From Pseudomonas putida (GTDB taxonomy: Bacteria; Pseudomonadota; Gammaproteobacteria; Pseudomonadales; Pseudomonadaceae): a stretch of 64,000 nt of DNA. The position numbers and the translations under genes are program-made. The stretch is taken from assembly GCF_003228315.1 (NCBI RefSeq), contig NZ_CP029693.1, positions 4,639,501 through 4,703,500 on the forward strand. Direction: 5' to 3'. Of the stretch, positions 1 through 10,288 are shown piece by piece. The notes under the pieces are model-generated. The model did no database searches, had not been told where the DNA came from, and worked only from the letters and a program-made list of their open reading frames with translations. How positions within the stretch are numbered: position 1 is the first letter of the stretch; each line of letters opens with the position of its first letter.

Positions 1-2106
1 GGCCTGCTGAAGTTCGTCCACGGTGGCGAATATCACGCCTACAACCCGGACGTGGTCAACACCCTGCAAGCCGCCGTGCAGCAGGGCGACTACGCCAAAT
101 TCAAGGAATACACCTCGCTGGTGGACAACCGTCCGGTGTCGATGATCCGCGACCTGCTCAAGGTCAAGACCCTCGATACGCCGCTGGACATCAGCGAAGT
201 CGAGCCGCTGGAATCGGTACTCAAGCGCTTCGATTCCGCCGGTATCTCGCTGGGTGCCCTGTCGCCGGAAGCTCACGAAGCCCTGGCCGAAGCCATGAAC
301 CGCCTTGGCGCGCGTTCCAACTCCGGTGAAGGCGGCGAAGACCCTGCGCGCTACGGCACCATCAAGAGCTCGAAAATCAAGCAGGTGGCCACCGGTCGTT
401 TCGGTGTAACCCCGGAATACCTGGTCAACGCCGAAGTGCTGCAGATCAAGGTCGCCCAGGGCGCCAAGCCAGGCGAGGGCGGTCAACTGCCAGGCGGCAA
501 GGTCAACGGCCTGATCGCCAAGCTGCGTTACGCGGTACCGGGCGTGACCCTGATCTCGCCTCCGCCGCACCACGACATCTACTCGATCGAAGACTTGTCG
601 CAGCTGATTTTCGACCTGAAACAGGTCAACCCGAAGGCGCTGGTCTCGGTGAAGCTGGTGGCGGAAGCAGGCGTCGGCACCATCGCTGCCGGTGTGGCCA
701 AGGCCTATGCGGACCTGATCACCATCTCCGGCTACGACGGCGGCACCGGTGCTTCGCCGCTGACTTCGATCAAATACGCGGGCGCTCCGTGGGAACTCGG
801 CCTGGCCGAAACCCACCAGACCCTGCGTGGCAACGACCTGCGTGGCAAGGTCAAGGTGCAGACCGACGGCGGCCTGAAAACCGGCCTCGACGTGATCAAG
901 GCGGCGATCCTCGGCGCTGAAAGCTTCGGCTTCGGTACCGCGCCAATGATCGCCCTGGGTTGCAAATACCTGCGTATCTGCCACCTGAACAACTGCGCCA
1001 CCGGCGTCGCGACTCAGAACGAGAAGCTGCGCAAGGATCACTACATCGGTACCGTCGACATGGTGGTGAACTTCTTCACCTACGTCGCCGAAGAAACCCG
1101 TGAGTGGCTGGCCAAGCTGGGCGTGCGCTCCCTCGAAGAGTTGATCGGCCGTACCGATCTGCTGGACATCATCGAAGGTCAGACCACCAAGCAGCATCAC
1201 CTGGACCTGACCCCGTTGCTGGGCAGCGATCACATCCCTGCCGACAAGCCTCAGTTCTGCGGCGTGGATCGCAATCCGCCGTTCGACAAAGGCCTGCTGG
1301 CCGAGAAAATGGTCGACATGGCCACCTCGGCGATCAACGACCTGAGCGGCGCCGAGTTCGCCCTGGACATCTGCAACTGCGACCGTTCCATCGGCGCGCG
1401 GATCTCCGGCGAAATCGCCCGCAAACACGGCAACCAGGGCATGGCCAACGCGCCAATCACCTTCCGTTTCAAGGGCACCGCTGGCCAGAGCTTCGGCGTG
1501 TGGAACGCCGGCGGCCTGAACATGTACCTGGAAGGTGACGCCAACGACTACGTCGGCAAGGGCATGACCGGCGGCAAGCTGGTGATCGTTCCGCCCAAAG
1601 GCAGCCTCTACAAGACACAGGACAGTGCCATCGTCGGCAACACCTGCCTGTACGGCGCCACTGGCGGCAAGTTGTTCGCCGCCGGCACCGCGGGTGAGCG
1701 TTTCGCCGTGCGTAACTCCGGTGCCCACACCGTCGTGGAAGGCACTGGCGATCACTGCTGCGAGTACATGACCGGTGGTTTCGTCTGCGTACTGGGCAAG
1801 ACCGGTTACAACTTCGGCTCTGGCATGACCGGCGGTTTCGCCTACGTGCTCGACCAGGACAACACCTTCGTTGACCGGGTCAACCACGAATTGGTGGAAA
1901 TCCAGCGGATCAGCGGCGAGGCGATGGAAGCCTACCGTAGCCATTTGCAACGCGTGCTGAACGAGTACGTCGAGGAAACCGACAGCGAGTGGGGTCGTGA
2001 ACTCGCCGAGAACCTCGATGATTACGTGCGCCGTTTCTGGTTGGTCAAGCCAAAGGCTGCCTCCCTGAAATCGTTGCTTTCCAGCACCCGTGCCAACCCG
2101 CAGTGA
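1..2106 (+). CDS. gltB: Glutamate synthase [NADPH] large subunit, C-terminal part (5' end outside window)
   Basis: The frame is open from base 1, so this is the 3' part of a longer gene; 701 residues are visible of a protein that usually has about 1480. The large subunit takes glutamine-derived ammonia and 2-oxoglutarate to make glutamate in the cytoplasm. The visible part carries the FMN-binding synthase domain (runs such as [18 protein letters not shown] and [10 protein letters not shown]). It also has the 3Fe-4S cysteines in [17 protein letters not shown] and the C-terminal right-handed beta-helix with repeated GGK, GAT and GMTGG turns. It ends in TGA 32 bp before gltD, so the two are almost certainly cotranscribed. 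Identity is certain; only the truncation by the window edge limits the call. Confidence 0.98.
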   Translation, partial: GLLKFVHGGEYHAYNPDVVNTLQAAVQQGDYAKFKEYTSLVDNRPVSMIRDLLKVKTLDTPLDISEVEPLESVLKRFDSAGISLGALSPEAHEALAEAMNRLGARSNSGEGGEDPARYGTIKSSKIKQVATGRFGVTPEYLVNAEVLQIKVAQGAKPGEGGQLPGGKVNGLIAKLRYAVPGVTLISPPPHHDIYSIEDLSQLIFDLKQVNPKALVSVKLVAEAGVGTIAAGVAKAYADLITISGYDGGTGASPLTSIKYAGAPWELGLAETHQTLRGNDLRGKVKVQTDGGLKTGLDVIKAAILGAESFGFGTAPMIALGCKYLRICHLNNCATGVATQNEKLRKDHYIGTVDMVVNFFTYVAEETREWLAKLGVRSLEELIGRTDLLDIIEGQTTKQHHLDLTPLLGSDHIPADKPQFCGVDRNPPFDKGLLAEKMVDMATSAINDLSGAEFALDICNCDRSIGARISGEIARKHGNQGMANAPITFRFKGTAGQSFGVWNAGGLNMYLEGDANDYVGKGMTGGKLVIVPPKGSLYKTQDSAIVGNTCLYGATGGKLFAAGTAGERFAVRNSGAHTVVEGTGDHCCEYMTGGFVCVLGKTGYNFGSGMTGGFAYVLDQDNTFVDRVNHELVEIQRISGEAMEAYRSHLQRVLNEYVEETDSEWGRELAENLDDYVRRFWLVKPKAASLKSLLSSTRANPQ

Positions 2107-2129
2107 TATGCGCCTGAAGAGTTTGATGA

Positions 2130-3557
<1,428 letters not shown>

Positions 3558-3574
3558 CCAAGCGACACAAATCC

Positions 3575-3666
3575 CTGTAGGAGCGAGCCTGCTCGCGATG
3601 GCGATGAATCAGTCACCAGATGCATTGACTGACACTTCGCTATCGCGAGCAGGCTCGCTCCTACAG
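3575..3666. repeat. REPIN, about 92 bp (head-to-head REP pair)
   Basis: Two inverted arms with the core GAGCGAGCCTGCTCGCGA begin with CTGTAG and end with CTACAG, separated by about 46 bases. It sits 17 bp after gltD and before hemE, where the folded RNA could limit read-through or protect the gltD 3' end. The arm sequence recurs throughout the window. Confidence 0.93.
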
Positions 3667-3797
3667 TTGTTTTGTGGTGTTGCGAAGATCGGTGTCCCCC
3701 GCGACAAATTGACCCGATAGACAAAAGGCTGAGCTGTATCCGTGCCTTTTGCGCCCGGCTCTGAGAAAATGCCCGCACTTTTTTTCCGGATGCCGAC

Positions 3798-4865
3798 ATG
3801 ACTGCCCTGAAGAACGACCGATTCCTGCGCGCCCTGCTCAAGCAACCCGTAGACGTCACTCCCGTGTGGATGATGCGTCAGGCCGGACGCTACCTGCCTG
3901 AATACCGCGCCAGCCGCGCCAAGGCCGGCGATTTCATGAGCCTGTGCATGAACCCGTCGTTCGCCTGCGAAGTCACGATGCAGCCGCTGGACCGTTATCC
4001 ACAACTGGATGCGGCGATCCTCTTCTCCGACATCCTGACCATCCCCGACGCCATGGGTCAGGGTCTGTATTTCGAAACCGGCGAAGGTCCGCGCTTCAAG
4101 AAGGTCGTCAGCACCCTGGCCGACATCGAAGCCCTGCCGATTCCCGATCCGCAGAAAGACCTGGGCTACGTGATGGACGCGGTCAGCACCATCCGCCGCG
4201 AACTCAATGGCCGTGTGCCGCTGATCGGCTTCTCTGGCAGCCCATGGACTTTGGCCACCTACATGGTCGAAGGCGGTTCGTCGAAAGACTATCGCAAGAC
4301 CAAAACCATGCTCTACGACAACCCGCAAGCCTTGCACCTGCTGCTGGATAAGCTCGCGCAGACCGTCACCAGCTACCTCAACGGCCAGATCATGGCCGGC
4401 GCGCAAGCGGTGCAGATCTTCGACAGCTGGGGCGGCGCGCTCTCGGCGGCGGCGTATCAGGAGTTCTCCCTGGCCTACATGCGCAAAATCGTCAGCGGCC
4501 TGATCCGCGAGCACGAAGGCCGCAAGGTTCCGGTGATCCTGTTCACCAAGAGCGGTGGTCTGTGGCTGGAAAGCATCGCCGACGCTGGCGCCGATGCTTT
4601 GGGCCTGGACTGGACGTGCGATATCGGCAGCGCCCGCGCCCGTGTCGGTGACAAGGTTGCCCTGCAAGGCAACATGGACCCGACCGTGCTCTACGCCAAG
4701 CCTGAAGCGATCCGCACCGAAGTCGGGCGTATCCTCGCCAGCTACGGCAAGGGCAGTGGCCACGTGTTCAACCTGGGTCATGGCATCACCCCGGAAGTCG
4801 ATCCGGAGCATGCGGGCGCGTTCCTGCGCGCGGTGCATGAGTTGTCGGCGCAGTATCACGAGTAA
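3798..4865 (+). CDS. hemE: Uroporphyrinogen decarboxylase
   Basis: HemE removes four carboxyl groups from uroporphyrinogen III to give coproporphyrinogen III in cytoplasmic heme synthesis. The 355-residue length is standard. The N-terminal signature [16 protein letters not shown] contains the conserved arginines that bind the substrate propionates. IDLLFSDIL-type sequence appears as [16 protein letters not shown], and [17 protein letters not shown] and [16 protein letters not shown] are the other family signatures. The gene stands alone between two REPIN elements, with 240 bp upstream for its own promoter. Confidence 0.98.
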   Translation: MTALKNDRFLRALLKQPVDVTPVWMMRQAGRYLPEYRASRAKAGDFMSLCMNPSFACEVTMQPLDRYPQLDAAILFSDILTIPDAMGQGLYFETGEGPRFKKVVSTLADIEALPIPDPQKDLGYVMDAVSTIRRELNGRVPLIGFSGSPWTLATYMVEGGSSKDYRKTKTMLYDNPQALHLLLDKLAQTVTSYLNGQIMAGAQAVQIFDSWGGALSAAAYQEFSLAYMRKIVSGLIREHEGRKVPVILFTKSGGLWLESIADAGADALGLDWTCDIGSARARVGDKVALQGNMDPTVLYAKPEAIRTEVGRILASYGKGSGHVFNLGHGITPEVDPEHAGAFLRAVHELSAQYHE

Positions 4866-4883
4866 CCAGCGCCAGCTTTTCAA

Positions 4884-4972
4884 TGTGGGAGCGAGCCTGC
4901 TCGCGATTGCGGTGGATCAGTCAGCAGAGATGTTGAATGTGAAGCCCCATCGCGAGCAGGCTCGCTCCCACA
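4884..4972. repeat. REPIN, about 89 bp
   Basis: Inverted arms TGTGGGAGCGAGCCTGCTCG and its complement flank about 43 bases. It lies between the converging ends of hemE and the MFS gene, 19 bp after hemE. Confidence 0.93.
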
Positions 4973-4993
4973 GTTGTTTGTGGCGTACAGACT

Positions 4994-6268
4994 TCAGGCC
5001 TTGACGCCACCCAACGGCGGCAACTTCGCCAGCTTTAACGCCACCCCCAACGCCACCAGCAGCAACGCGCCAATGAACAATCCAATGCCATTCCACCCGC
5101 CCAGATGCCAGAACACCCCACCCGCCGTACCGGCAACACTTGAGCCCGCGTAGTAGCTGAACAGATACAGCGACGAAGCCTGCCCCTTGGCCTTGGTGGC
5201 GCGGCGGCCGATCCAACTGCTGGCCACCGAGTGTGCGCCGAAGAAGCCGAAGGTGAACACCAGCATGCCGAAGATCACCAGCGGCAGTGGTGTGAACATG
5301 GTCAGCGCAAGGCCTGCAATCATCAGCACGATGGTGCTCCACAGTACTTTGCGCCGCCCCAGCTTGTCGGCCAGCGAGCCGATTTTCGCCGAGCTGTAGA
5401 TGCCCGACAGGTACACCAGCGACAGCAGGCCGACGAAGGCTTGCTCCAGGTGGTACGGCTCGGCCAGCAAGCGGTAGCCGACATAGTTGAACAGGGTGAC
5501 GAACGCGCCCATCAGCACAAAGGCCTCCAGGAACAGCAGCGGCAGGCCGGCGTCGCGAAAGTGCATGGTGAAGCCGTCCAGCAGGCTGCGTGGGTGCAGC
5601 GAGCGGGAGCGGAAGTTGCGCGACTCGGGGAGGATCCGCCAGAACACTGTCGCGGCGATCAGCGCCAGGCCACCGATCACCAGCATCGCCGTGTGCCAGC
5701 TGATGAAGTCGATCAGTACCCCGGTGATCAAGCGTCCGCTCATGCCGCCGATGGCGTTGCCCGCGATGTACAACCCCATCGCCAGTCCAAGGTGTTGCGG
5801 GTGAATCTCTTCGCTCAGATACGTCATCGCGACCGCCGCCAGACCACTCAGGGACAAACCGATCAGCGCGCGCATGATCAACACCCCATGCCAGCTCGGC
5901 ATCATCGCGCTGGCCATGGTGCACAGCGCCGCACAAAACAGCGCCGCGACCATCACCGGCTTGCGCCCGAGCCGATCGGACAGCGGGCCGGTGATCAGCA
6001 GGCCGAAGGCGAGCAGGCCCGTGGCCACCGAGAGAATCAGGCTGCTCTGCGCCGCATTGATCGAATATTCCTGGGACAGCATCGGCATCATCGGCTGCAC
6101 GCAGTAGAGCAGGGCGAAGGTCGCGAAGCCGCCAGAGAACAGCGCCAGCACCGTACGCATGAACGCCGGCGTGCCTTTTTCGATGTAGATCTGCGCCAGC
6201 TCGGCGGCAACATCGCCTTGGGCGGCGGGGGTGATTTCATGGGCGAGTGGAGCGACAGCAGTTTTCAC
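4994..6268 (-). CDS. MFS transporter, YnfM-like drug/metabolite exporter
   Basis: A 424-residue inner membrane protein with an approximately 40-residue cytoplasmic N-terminus and about 12 hydrophobic segments. GPLSDRLGRKPVM between TM2 and TM3 and its second-half counterpart SLADKLGRRKVL are the typical MFS loops. The hydrophobic blocks resemble E. coli YnfM, a putative arabinose/drug exporter, but the substrate cannot be read from sequence. It is transcribed away from a LysR-type gene 119 bp upstream, the classic arrangement for a transporter controlled by its divergent regulator. Confidence 0.85.
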   Translation of the reverse strand: MKTAVAPLAHEITPAAQGDVAAELAQIYIEKGTPAFMRTVLALFSGGFATFALLYCVQPMMPMLSQEYSINAAQSSLILSVATGLLAFGLLITGPLSDRLGRKPVMVAALFCAALCTMASAMMPSWHGVLIMRALIGLSLSGLAAVAMTYLSEEIHPQHLGLAMGLYIAGNAIGGMSGRLITGVLIDFISWHTAMLVIGGLALIAATVFWRILPESRNFRSRSLHPRSLLDGFTMHFRDAGLPLLFLEAFVLMGAFVTLFNYVGYRLLAEPYHLEQAFVGLLSLVYLSGIYSSAKIGSLADKLGRRKVLWSTIVLMIAGLALTMFTPLPLVIFGMLVFTFGFFGAHSVASSWIGRRATKAKGQASSLYLFSYYAGSSVAGTAGGVFWHLGGWNGIGLFIGALLLVALGVALKLAKLPPLGGVKA

Positions 6269-6387
6269 GGGGGACCTCGGAAGCGCACAGCCGGTCAGGC
6301 AATGAAAAAAGCATATAGCTGGCTAATGATTCAATCCAATATATTGTTCGACCTGTTTGATAGCTTGAACGACCTAATGGGGTTTCC
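6269..6387. promoter_or_regulatory. Divergent promoter region between MFS gene and LysR gene
   Basis: This 119 bp gap holds both promoters. It contains the perfect palindrome CAATATATTG (6337-6346) in an AT-rich stretch, a plausible core for a LysR operator. The operator role is inferred from position and symmetry only. Confidence 0.4.
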
Positions 6388-7290
6388 ATGGAATTGCGTC
6401 ACCTGCGCTACTTCATCGCCGTCGCCGAAGAACTGCACTTCGGCCGCGCCGCACAGGCGCTGGGCATCTCCCAGCCGCCATTGAGCCAGCAGATTCAAGC
6501 ACTGGAGCAGGAGCTTGGCGCGCGGCTTTTCGAACGTACCAATCGTCGGGTCGAGCTGAGCGAGGCGGGCCGGTTGTTTCTGGAAGAAGCGCGGCTGGTG
6601 CTGGCGCAGGTCGACAAGGCGGCGGATGTCGCGCGGCGGGCGCAGTTGGGCGAGCTGGGCGAATTGAAGATCGGCTTCACCTCGTCGGCACCGTTCAACT
6701 CGACCATTCCCCAGGCGATCTTCGCGTTTCGCCAGCGCTTCCCGGCGGTGCATCTGAATCTGCGGGAAATGAGCAGTACGCAAGTGGCGGATGCGCTGGT
6801 GGATGAGTCGATCGAAGTCGGGATCATGCGGCCGCTGGGGCTGCCTGATTCACTCAGCGTGGTCGAACTGATGCGTGAGCCATTGGTCGCGGTGCTCAGC
6901 TCCAAAGACCCGTTGGTGGAGGGCAGTGAAGAGGGGATATACCTGTCCGAGCTGGCCCTCGAACCCTTCGTGTTTTTCCCACGCAGCTACGGCAGCGGGC
7001 TGTACGCTCAGCTACTGAGCCTGGCGCGGGATGCGGGGTTCAGCCCGCACTTTGCGCAAGAGGCCGGCGAGGCGATGACGATCATCGGGCTGGTGGCGGC
7101 GGGGCTGGGAGTGTCGGTGTTGCCGGCGTCGTATCGACGGATGCGCATCGATGGCGTGGTCTATCGGCCATTGCTCGATCCGGCGGCGGTGTCGGCGGTG
7201 TGGCTGGTGCAACGCAAGGACCAGAAGTCGGCGATGGCGCGGGCGTTTGTGGAGTTGTTGACGAGGAAGGTCGAACCGCTGAAAGGGTGA
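6388..7290 (+). CDS. LysR-family transcriptional regulator
   Basis: A 300-residue protein of normal LysR length. The N-terminal winged helix (LRYFIAVAEELHFGRAAQALGISQPPLSQQIQALEQELGARLFER, residues about 5-50) is followed by a linker helix and a two-lobed effector domain (from about residue 90). The gene is read divergently from the MFS exporter, so it probably controls that gene and itself. The inducer is unknown. The family match is certain and the regulatory target is inference from the arrangement. Confidence 0.93.
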   Translation: MELRHLRYFIAVAEELHFGRAAQALGISQPPLSQQIQALEQELGARLFERTNRRVELSEAGRLFLEEARLVLAQVDKAADVARRAQLGELGELKIGFTSSAPFNSTIPQAIFAFRQRFPAVHLNLREMSSTQVADALVDESIEVGIMRPLGLPDSLSVVELMREPLVAVLSSKDPLVEGSEEGIYLSELALEPFVFFPRSYGSGLYAQLLSLARDAGFSPHFAQEAGEAMTIIGLVAAGLGVSVLPASYRRMRIDGVVYRPLLDPAAVSAVWLVQRKDQKSAMARAFVELLTRKVEPLKG

Positions 7291-7305
7291 CTGCTTCGCA
7301 GTCAA

Positions 7306-7366
7306 TCGCGAGCAGGCTCGCTCCCACATGGGAACGCGATACCTGTAGGAGCGAGCCTGCTCGCGA
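7306..7366. repeat. Two REP arms in tail-to-tail order
   Basis: A reverse-oriented arm (7306-7328, ending CTCCCACA) is followed after 15 bases by a forward arm (7344-7366, beginning TGTAGGAGC). The order is opposite to that in a REPIN, and the two arms differ at CCC/TAC. It lies 15 bp after the LysR gene. Confidence 0.88.
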
Positions 7367-7550
7367 TGGCGTTCGCAAGAACACCAAAAAAACATCAGCC
7401 GGGCACCGGACTACCAGACATTTCAACCCAGGTTGTAGGGCATTTCTGAAATCCCTCCAACAAGCTACAGCTTCTTGCGGCGCTGCCTACACCTACTCCA
7501 GAATCCGCCGGCTTGTGCGCTTCGAGGGCCGTCGCTAACTTGATTCGCGT
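7367..7550. other. Non-coding stretch upstream of the structured leader
   Basis: No convincing gene is seen here. The sequence includes a poly-A tract (ACACCAAAAAAACATC, near 7381) and an imperfect GGTTGTAGGGC...CCCTCCAAC inverted pair near 7432-7461. It probably contains the promoter for the leader and DUF3077 gene, but no clear -35/-10 pair was identified. Confidence 0.4.
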
Positions 7551-7717
7551 CACTGATGGTCAGTGATCGGGTTTAGTAGCCCGCTTTCATATCTAGTGCA
7601 TTGGCGCTCCTGATAGGCAGGTATATCCATACCTGCCCTTGACGGTAGCTGTGCGCAGGGCGCCTTCGGGCGCGCCGGATTGATATGGACCGGTCTACTA
7701 ACCTGCGTACAGCTGCC
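7551..7717 (+). ncRNA. Structured leader RNA candidate with a pseudoknot, upstream of DUF3077 gene
   Basis: Five helices can be drawn. CACTGA/TCAGTG (7551-7556/7560-7565). CGGG/CCCG (7568-7571/7580-7583) enclosing loop TTTAGTAG. GGCAGGTAT/ATACCTGCC (7616-7624/7629-7637). A long 15-pair helix GGTAGCTGTGCGCAG (7644-7658) with CTGCGTACAGCTGCC (7703-7717), containing two G-U pairs. GCGCC/GGCGC around a UUCG tetraloop (7660-7673). The loop TTAGTAG (7573-7579) is exactly complementary to CTACTAA (7695-7701), which lies inside the long helix, so the fold is a pseudoknot. The region ends 57 bases before the DUF3077 start. It resembles no riboswitch known to me; its function is unknown. Confidence 0.6.
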
Positions 7718-7774
7718 ACCCTTCTGATGTTTGGCGATTCGGTGTCGGCTCCCCCTCTTTCAGGACACTGAACC

Positions 7775-7999
7775 ATGACCCATTCGCCCAGCCCGATCTT
7801 CCTCATCGCCCCCGACATCGACAACCACACGCTGCTCGAATACGCCTGCGTCTCCCTGGCTTCCGCCAGTGCCATGGCCAGTGACTTCGCCCGAGACCTG
7901 AAAGGGCCGCAGGGGCAGGTACTGTTGGGGATTCAGCAGTCGATCATGCTCGGAGAACTGGCGGTGAACCGGGCACTGGATAACCTCGATCAGCCATAA
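7775..7999 (+). CDS. DUF3077 family small protein
   Basis: A 74-residue protein of unknown function resembling the Pseudomonas DUF3077 family: acidic N-terminal strand, then a helical core containing LEYACVSLASASAMASDFA and VLLGIQQSIMLGELAVNRALDNL. There is no signal peptide, membrane segment or cysteine cluster. An AGGA ribosome binding site lies about 9 bases before the ATG. It follows the structured leader at 7551-7717, which presumably belongs to its mRNA. From memory, such small genes occur in several copies in fluorescens-group genomes; this was not verified. Confidence 0.75.
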   Translation: MTHSPSPIFLIAPDIDNHTLLEYACVSLASASAMASDFARDLKGPQGQVLLGIQQSIMLGELAVNRALDNLDQP

Positions 8000-8002
8000 C
8001 CT

Positions 8003-8102
8003 TGTAGGAGCGAGCCTGCTCGCGAAAAACGTCCGGGCAACGCGGTCATTCAGGCACCGCGCGTTATCGTTGACGACCATCGCGAGCAGGCTCGCTCCTA
8101 CA
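8003..8102. repeat. REPIN, about 100 bp class
   Basis: Inverted TGTAGGAGCGAGCCTGCTCG arms flank a 54-base interior that includes ATCGTTGACGACCATCGCGA. The interior is shared with the REPINs at 18571 and, inverted, 36002. It begins 3 bp after the DUF3077 stop codon. Confidence 0.92.
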
Positions 8103-8146
8103 GGGGACCGTGGCGAGAATGAGATTTTCGACACACAGATGAACCC

Positions 8147-8169
8147 TGTGGGAGCGGGCTTGCCCGCGA
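8147..8169 (+). repeat. Single REP of a second type
   Basis: TGTGGGAGCGGGCTTGCCCG followed by CGA. The core GCGGGCTTGCCCGC differs from the common GCGAGCCTGCTCGC arm and recurs as a pair at 47994-48055. No partner arm was seen nearby. Confidence 0.8.
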
Positions 8170-8218
8170 TGAGGCCGGCACATCCAACATCAATGTCGCC
8201 TGACGTACCGCTTTGAAA

Positions 8219-8331
8219 GATCGTTCCCACGCTCTGCGTGGGAATGCCTCAACGGACGCTCTGCGTTCGGCTTCTAATTTGGGACGCGGAGCGTCCCGGG
8301 CTGCATTCCCACGCAGAGCGTGGGAACGATC
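8219..8331. repeat. 113 bp nested palindromic repeat at the 3' end of the APE operon
   Basis: A 29 bp arm starting GATCGTTCCCACGCTCTGCG (8219-8247) is repeated exactly in inverted orientation at 8303-8331. Inside, GGACGCTCTGCG pairs with CGCGGAGCGTCC with one mismatch, giving a second nested stem. It ends 2 bp after the last codon of the operon's final gene, so it may serve as a transcription or mRNA-decay barrier. The sequence differs from the REP arms. Confidence 0.8.
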
Positions 8332-8333
8332 AG

Positions 8334-9560
8334 TTACGCCCAACGCTTGAAGATCAGCGACGTATTCACCCCGCCAAACGCAAAATTATTGTTCATCACG
8401 AACTGATGACTCATCTGCCGGAACTCGCCGCGCAGATAATCGAGCTTGCCGCAGTTGGGGTCGACTTCGTCGAGGTTGAGGGTGTGCACGTACAGGTCGC
8501 GGTTGAGCATTTCGATGCTGAACCAGGACTCCAGTGCACCACAGGCGCCGAGGGTATGGCCGAGGAAACTTTTTTGCGAACTGATGGGCATGTGTTCGCC
8601 GAACAGGCTGCTGGTGGCCAGGGTTTCGGCGATGTCGCCCTGTTCGGTGGCGGTGCCGTGGCCGTTGACGTAGCCGATGGCCGATGGCGCAAGGCCGGCG
8701 TCTTCCAGGGCCAGTTCCATGGCCCGGCGCATGGTGACCTGCTCGGGGCGGGTGGTGTGCTGGCCGTCGGCATTGCTGCCGAAGCCGACGATTTCCGCGT
8801 GGATGCGCGCACCTCGTGCCAGGGCGTGTTCCAGTTCTTCCAGCACCAGCATGCCGGCGCCTTCACCGATCACCAGGCCGTCACGACCGGTGTCGTAGGG
8901 GCGCGGGGACAGGTGCGGGGTGTCGTTTTTCAGGCTGGTGGCGTAGAGCGCATCGAACACCATGGCTTCGGTCGGGCACAGCTCTTCGGCACCGCCAGCG
9001 AGCATCAGCGGCAGGCGACCGAACTTGATCGCCTCGTAGGCATAGCCGATGCCCTGGCTGCCGCTGGTGCAGGCGCTGGAGGTGGGGATCAGGCGACCGG
9101 TGAGGCCGAAGAAGATGCTGATATTGGCCGCCGTGGTGTGCGGCATCATGCGCACGTAGGAGTTGGCGTTCAGGCCTTCAGCCACCGAGTTGAGCAGCAT
9201 GTTGCCGAACGCCTTGATCTCGTCGGTGCTGCCGGTGGAGGAGCCGCAGGCAACGCCCATGCGCCCGTCCTTGATCATGTCGTCACCCAGCAAGCCTGCG
9301 TCGGCCAACGCCATTTCCGATGCGCCTACAGCCAGCCGCGAAACCCGGCCCATGCTGCGCAGTTGTTTGCGGGTCCAGTGGGCCGGCACCTTGAAGTCAT
9401 CGATGGGCCCGGCCAGGCGAGTGTTGAGTTCGGTGAAGCGATCCCACTCGTCCATCCGGCGGATGCCACTGCGGTTGGCCGCGAAGTGGCCGGCGATGCT
9501 GTCCCAGTCGCTGCCCAGAGAGGTGATGCCGGCCATGCCGGTGACGACCACGCGTTTCAT
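8334..9560 (-). CDS. apeR: Aryl polyene beta-ketoacyl-ACP synthase (FabF-like)
   Basis: A thiolase-fold condensing enzyme of 408 residues, last gene of the aryl polyene operon. The catalytic triad is present: Cys about 164 in TSSACTSGSQ, His in VNGHGTATEQGD, and His in QKSFLGHTLGACGALE. ApeR-type enzymes act as a ketosynthase homodimer in early condensation, as shown for the Xenorhabdus APE system. The ATG at 9560 was preferred to a GTG two codons upstream. It overlaps the ketoreductase stop as TGATG and has GGAGG 9 bases before it. A palindromic repeat follows immediately. Confidence 0.93.
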   Translation of the reverse strand: MKRVVVTGMAGITSLGSDWDSIAGHFAANRSGIRRMDEWDRFTELNTRLAGPIDDFKVPAHWTRKQLRSMGRVSRLAVGASEMALADAGLLGDDMIKDGRMGVACGSSTGSTDEIKAFGNMLLNSVAEGLNANSYVRMMPHTTAANISIFFGLTGRLIPTSSACTSGSQGIGYAYEAIKFGRLPLMLAGGAEELCPTEAMVFDALYATSLKNDTPHLSPRPYDTGRDGLVIGEGAGMLVLEELEHALARGARIHAEIVGFGSNADGQHTTRPEQVTMRRAMELALEDAGLAPSAIGYVNGHGTATEQGDIAETLATSSLFGEHMPISSQKSFLGHTLGACGALESWFSIEMLNRDLYVHTLNLDEVDPNCGKLDYLRGEFRQMSHQFVMNNNFAFGGVNTSLIFKRWA

Positions 9561-10288
9561 CAGCACAGGCCTCCGTTGACGGCCAGCACCTGGCGAGTGA
9601 TGTACGACGCTTCCGCCGACATCAGGAAATTCACCGCGCCGGCCACCTCTTCCGGGGTGCCCATGCGTTGTGCGGGAATCATTTTCATCAGTTCTTCCAC
9701 CGGCACGTTTTCATCGAGCATCGCTGTGTCGATCAGGCCGGGGGCGACACAGTTGACGGTAATCTTGCGTTTGGCCAATTCGGTGGCCAAGGCCTTGGCC
9801 GCGCCGATCAACCCGGCCTTGGAGGCGCTGTAGTTGACCTGGCCACGGTTGCCGATCAGCCCCGACACCGAGGTGATGCAGACAATCCGCCCGGCGGCGC
9901 GACGACGGATCATCGGCATCATCACCGGGTGCAGCACGTTGTAGAAGCCGTCCAGGTTAGTGCGCATCACCACATCCCAATCATCCTCGCTCAGCGCCGG
10001 AAAAGCACCGTCACGCGTCAGGCCGGCGTTGAGTACCACGCCGTAATAGGCGCCGTGGTTTTCCACATCGGCTTCGAGGGCGGCCTTGCAGGCGGCACGG
10101 TCGGACACATCGAACTGCAGGATGCGCGCCTGGCGGCCCAAAGCCTCGATTTCGACTCGAACGGCCTCGGCATCCGCCACGCCGCTGCGGCAATGCAGCA
10201 CGATGTCATGCCCGGCCTGGGCCAGGCGCAGGGCGATGGCGCGGCCGATGCCACGGCTGGAACCGGTGACCAGTACGAATTCAGTCAT
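9560..10288 (-). CDS. apeQ: Aryl polyene 3-ketoacyl-ACP reductase (FabG-like SDR)
   Basis: A 242-residue short-chain dehydrogenase that reduces the beta-keto group after each condensation. LVTGSSRGIGRAIALRLA is the NADP loop, NAGLTRD the structural NAG motif, and SVSGLIGNRGQVNYSASKAG contains the catalytic Ser, Tyr and Lys. The C-terminus ITRQVLAVNGGLC resembles FabG. The start overlaps the dehydratase stop by 4 bases (ATGA). It lies between the dehydratase and the final ketosynthase, matching the O-P-Q-R order known from other APE clusters. Confidence 0.93.
   Translation of the reverse strand: MTEFVLVTGSSRGIGRAIALRLAQAGHDIVLHCRSGVADAEAVRVEIEALGRQARILQFDVSDRAACKAALEADVENHGAYYGVVLNAGLTRDGAFPALSEDDWDVVMRTNLDGFYNVLHPVMMPMIRRRAAGRIVCITSVSGLIGNRGQVNYSASKAGLIGAAKALATELAKRKITVNCVAPGLIDTAMLDENVPVEELMKMIPAQRMGTPEEVAGAVNFLMSAEASYITRQVLAVNGGLC

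Noticed and set aside
7573-7875. Open frame on the minus strand across the leader and DUF3077 gene
   Set aside because: Its product resembles no protein and it crosses the structured leader; the opposite-strand DUF3077 gene fits better.
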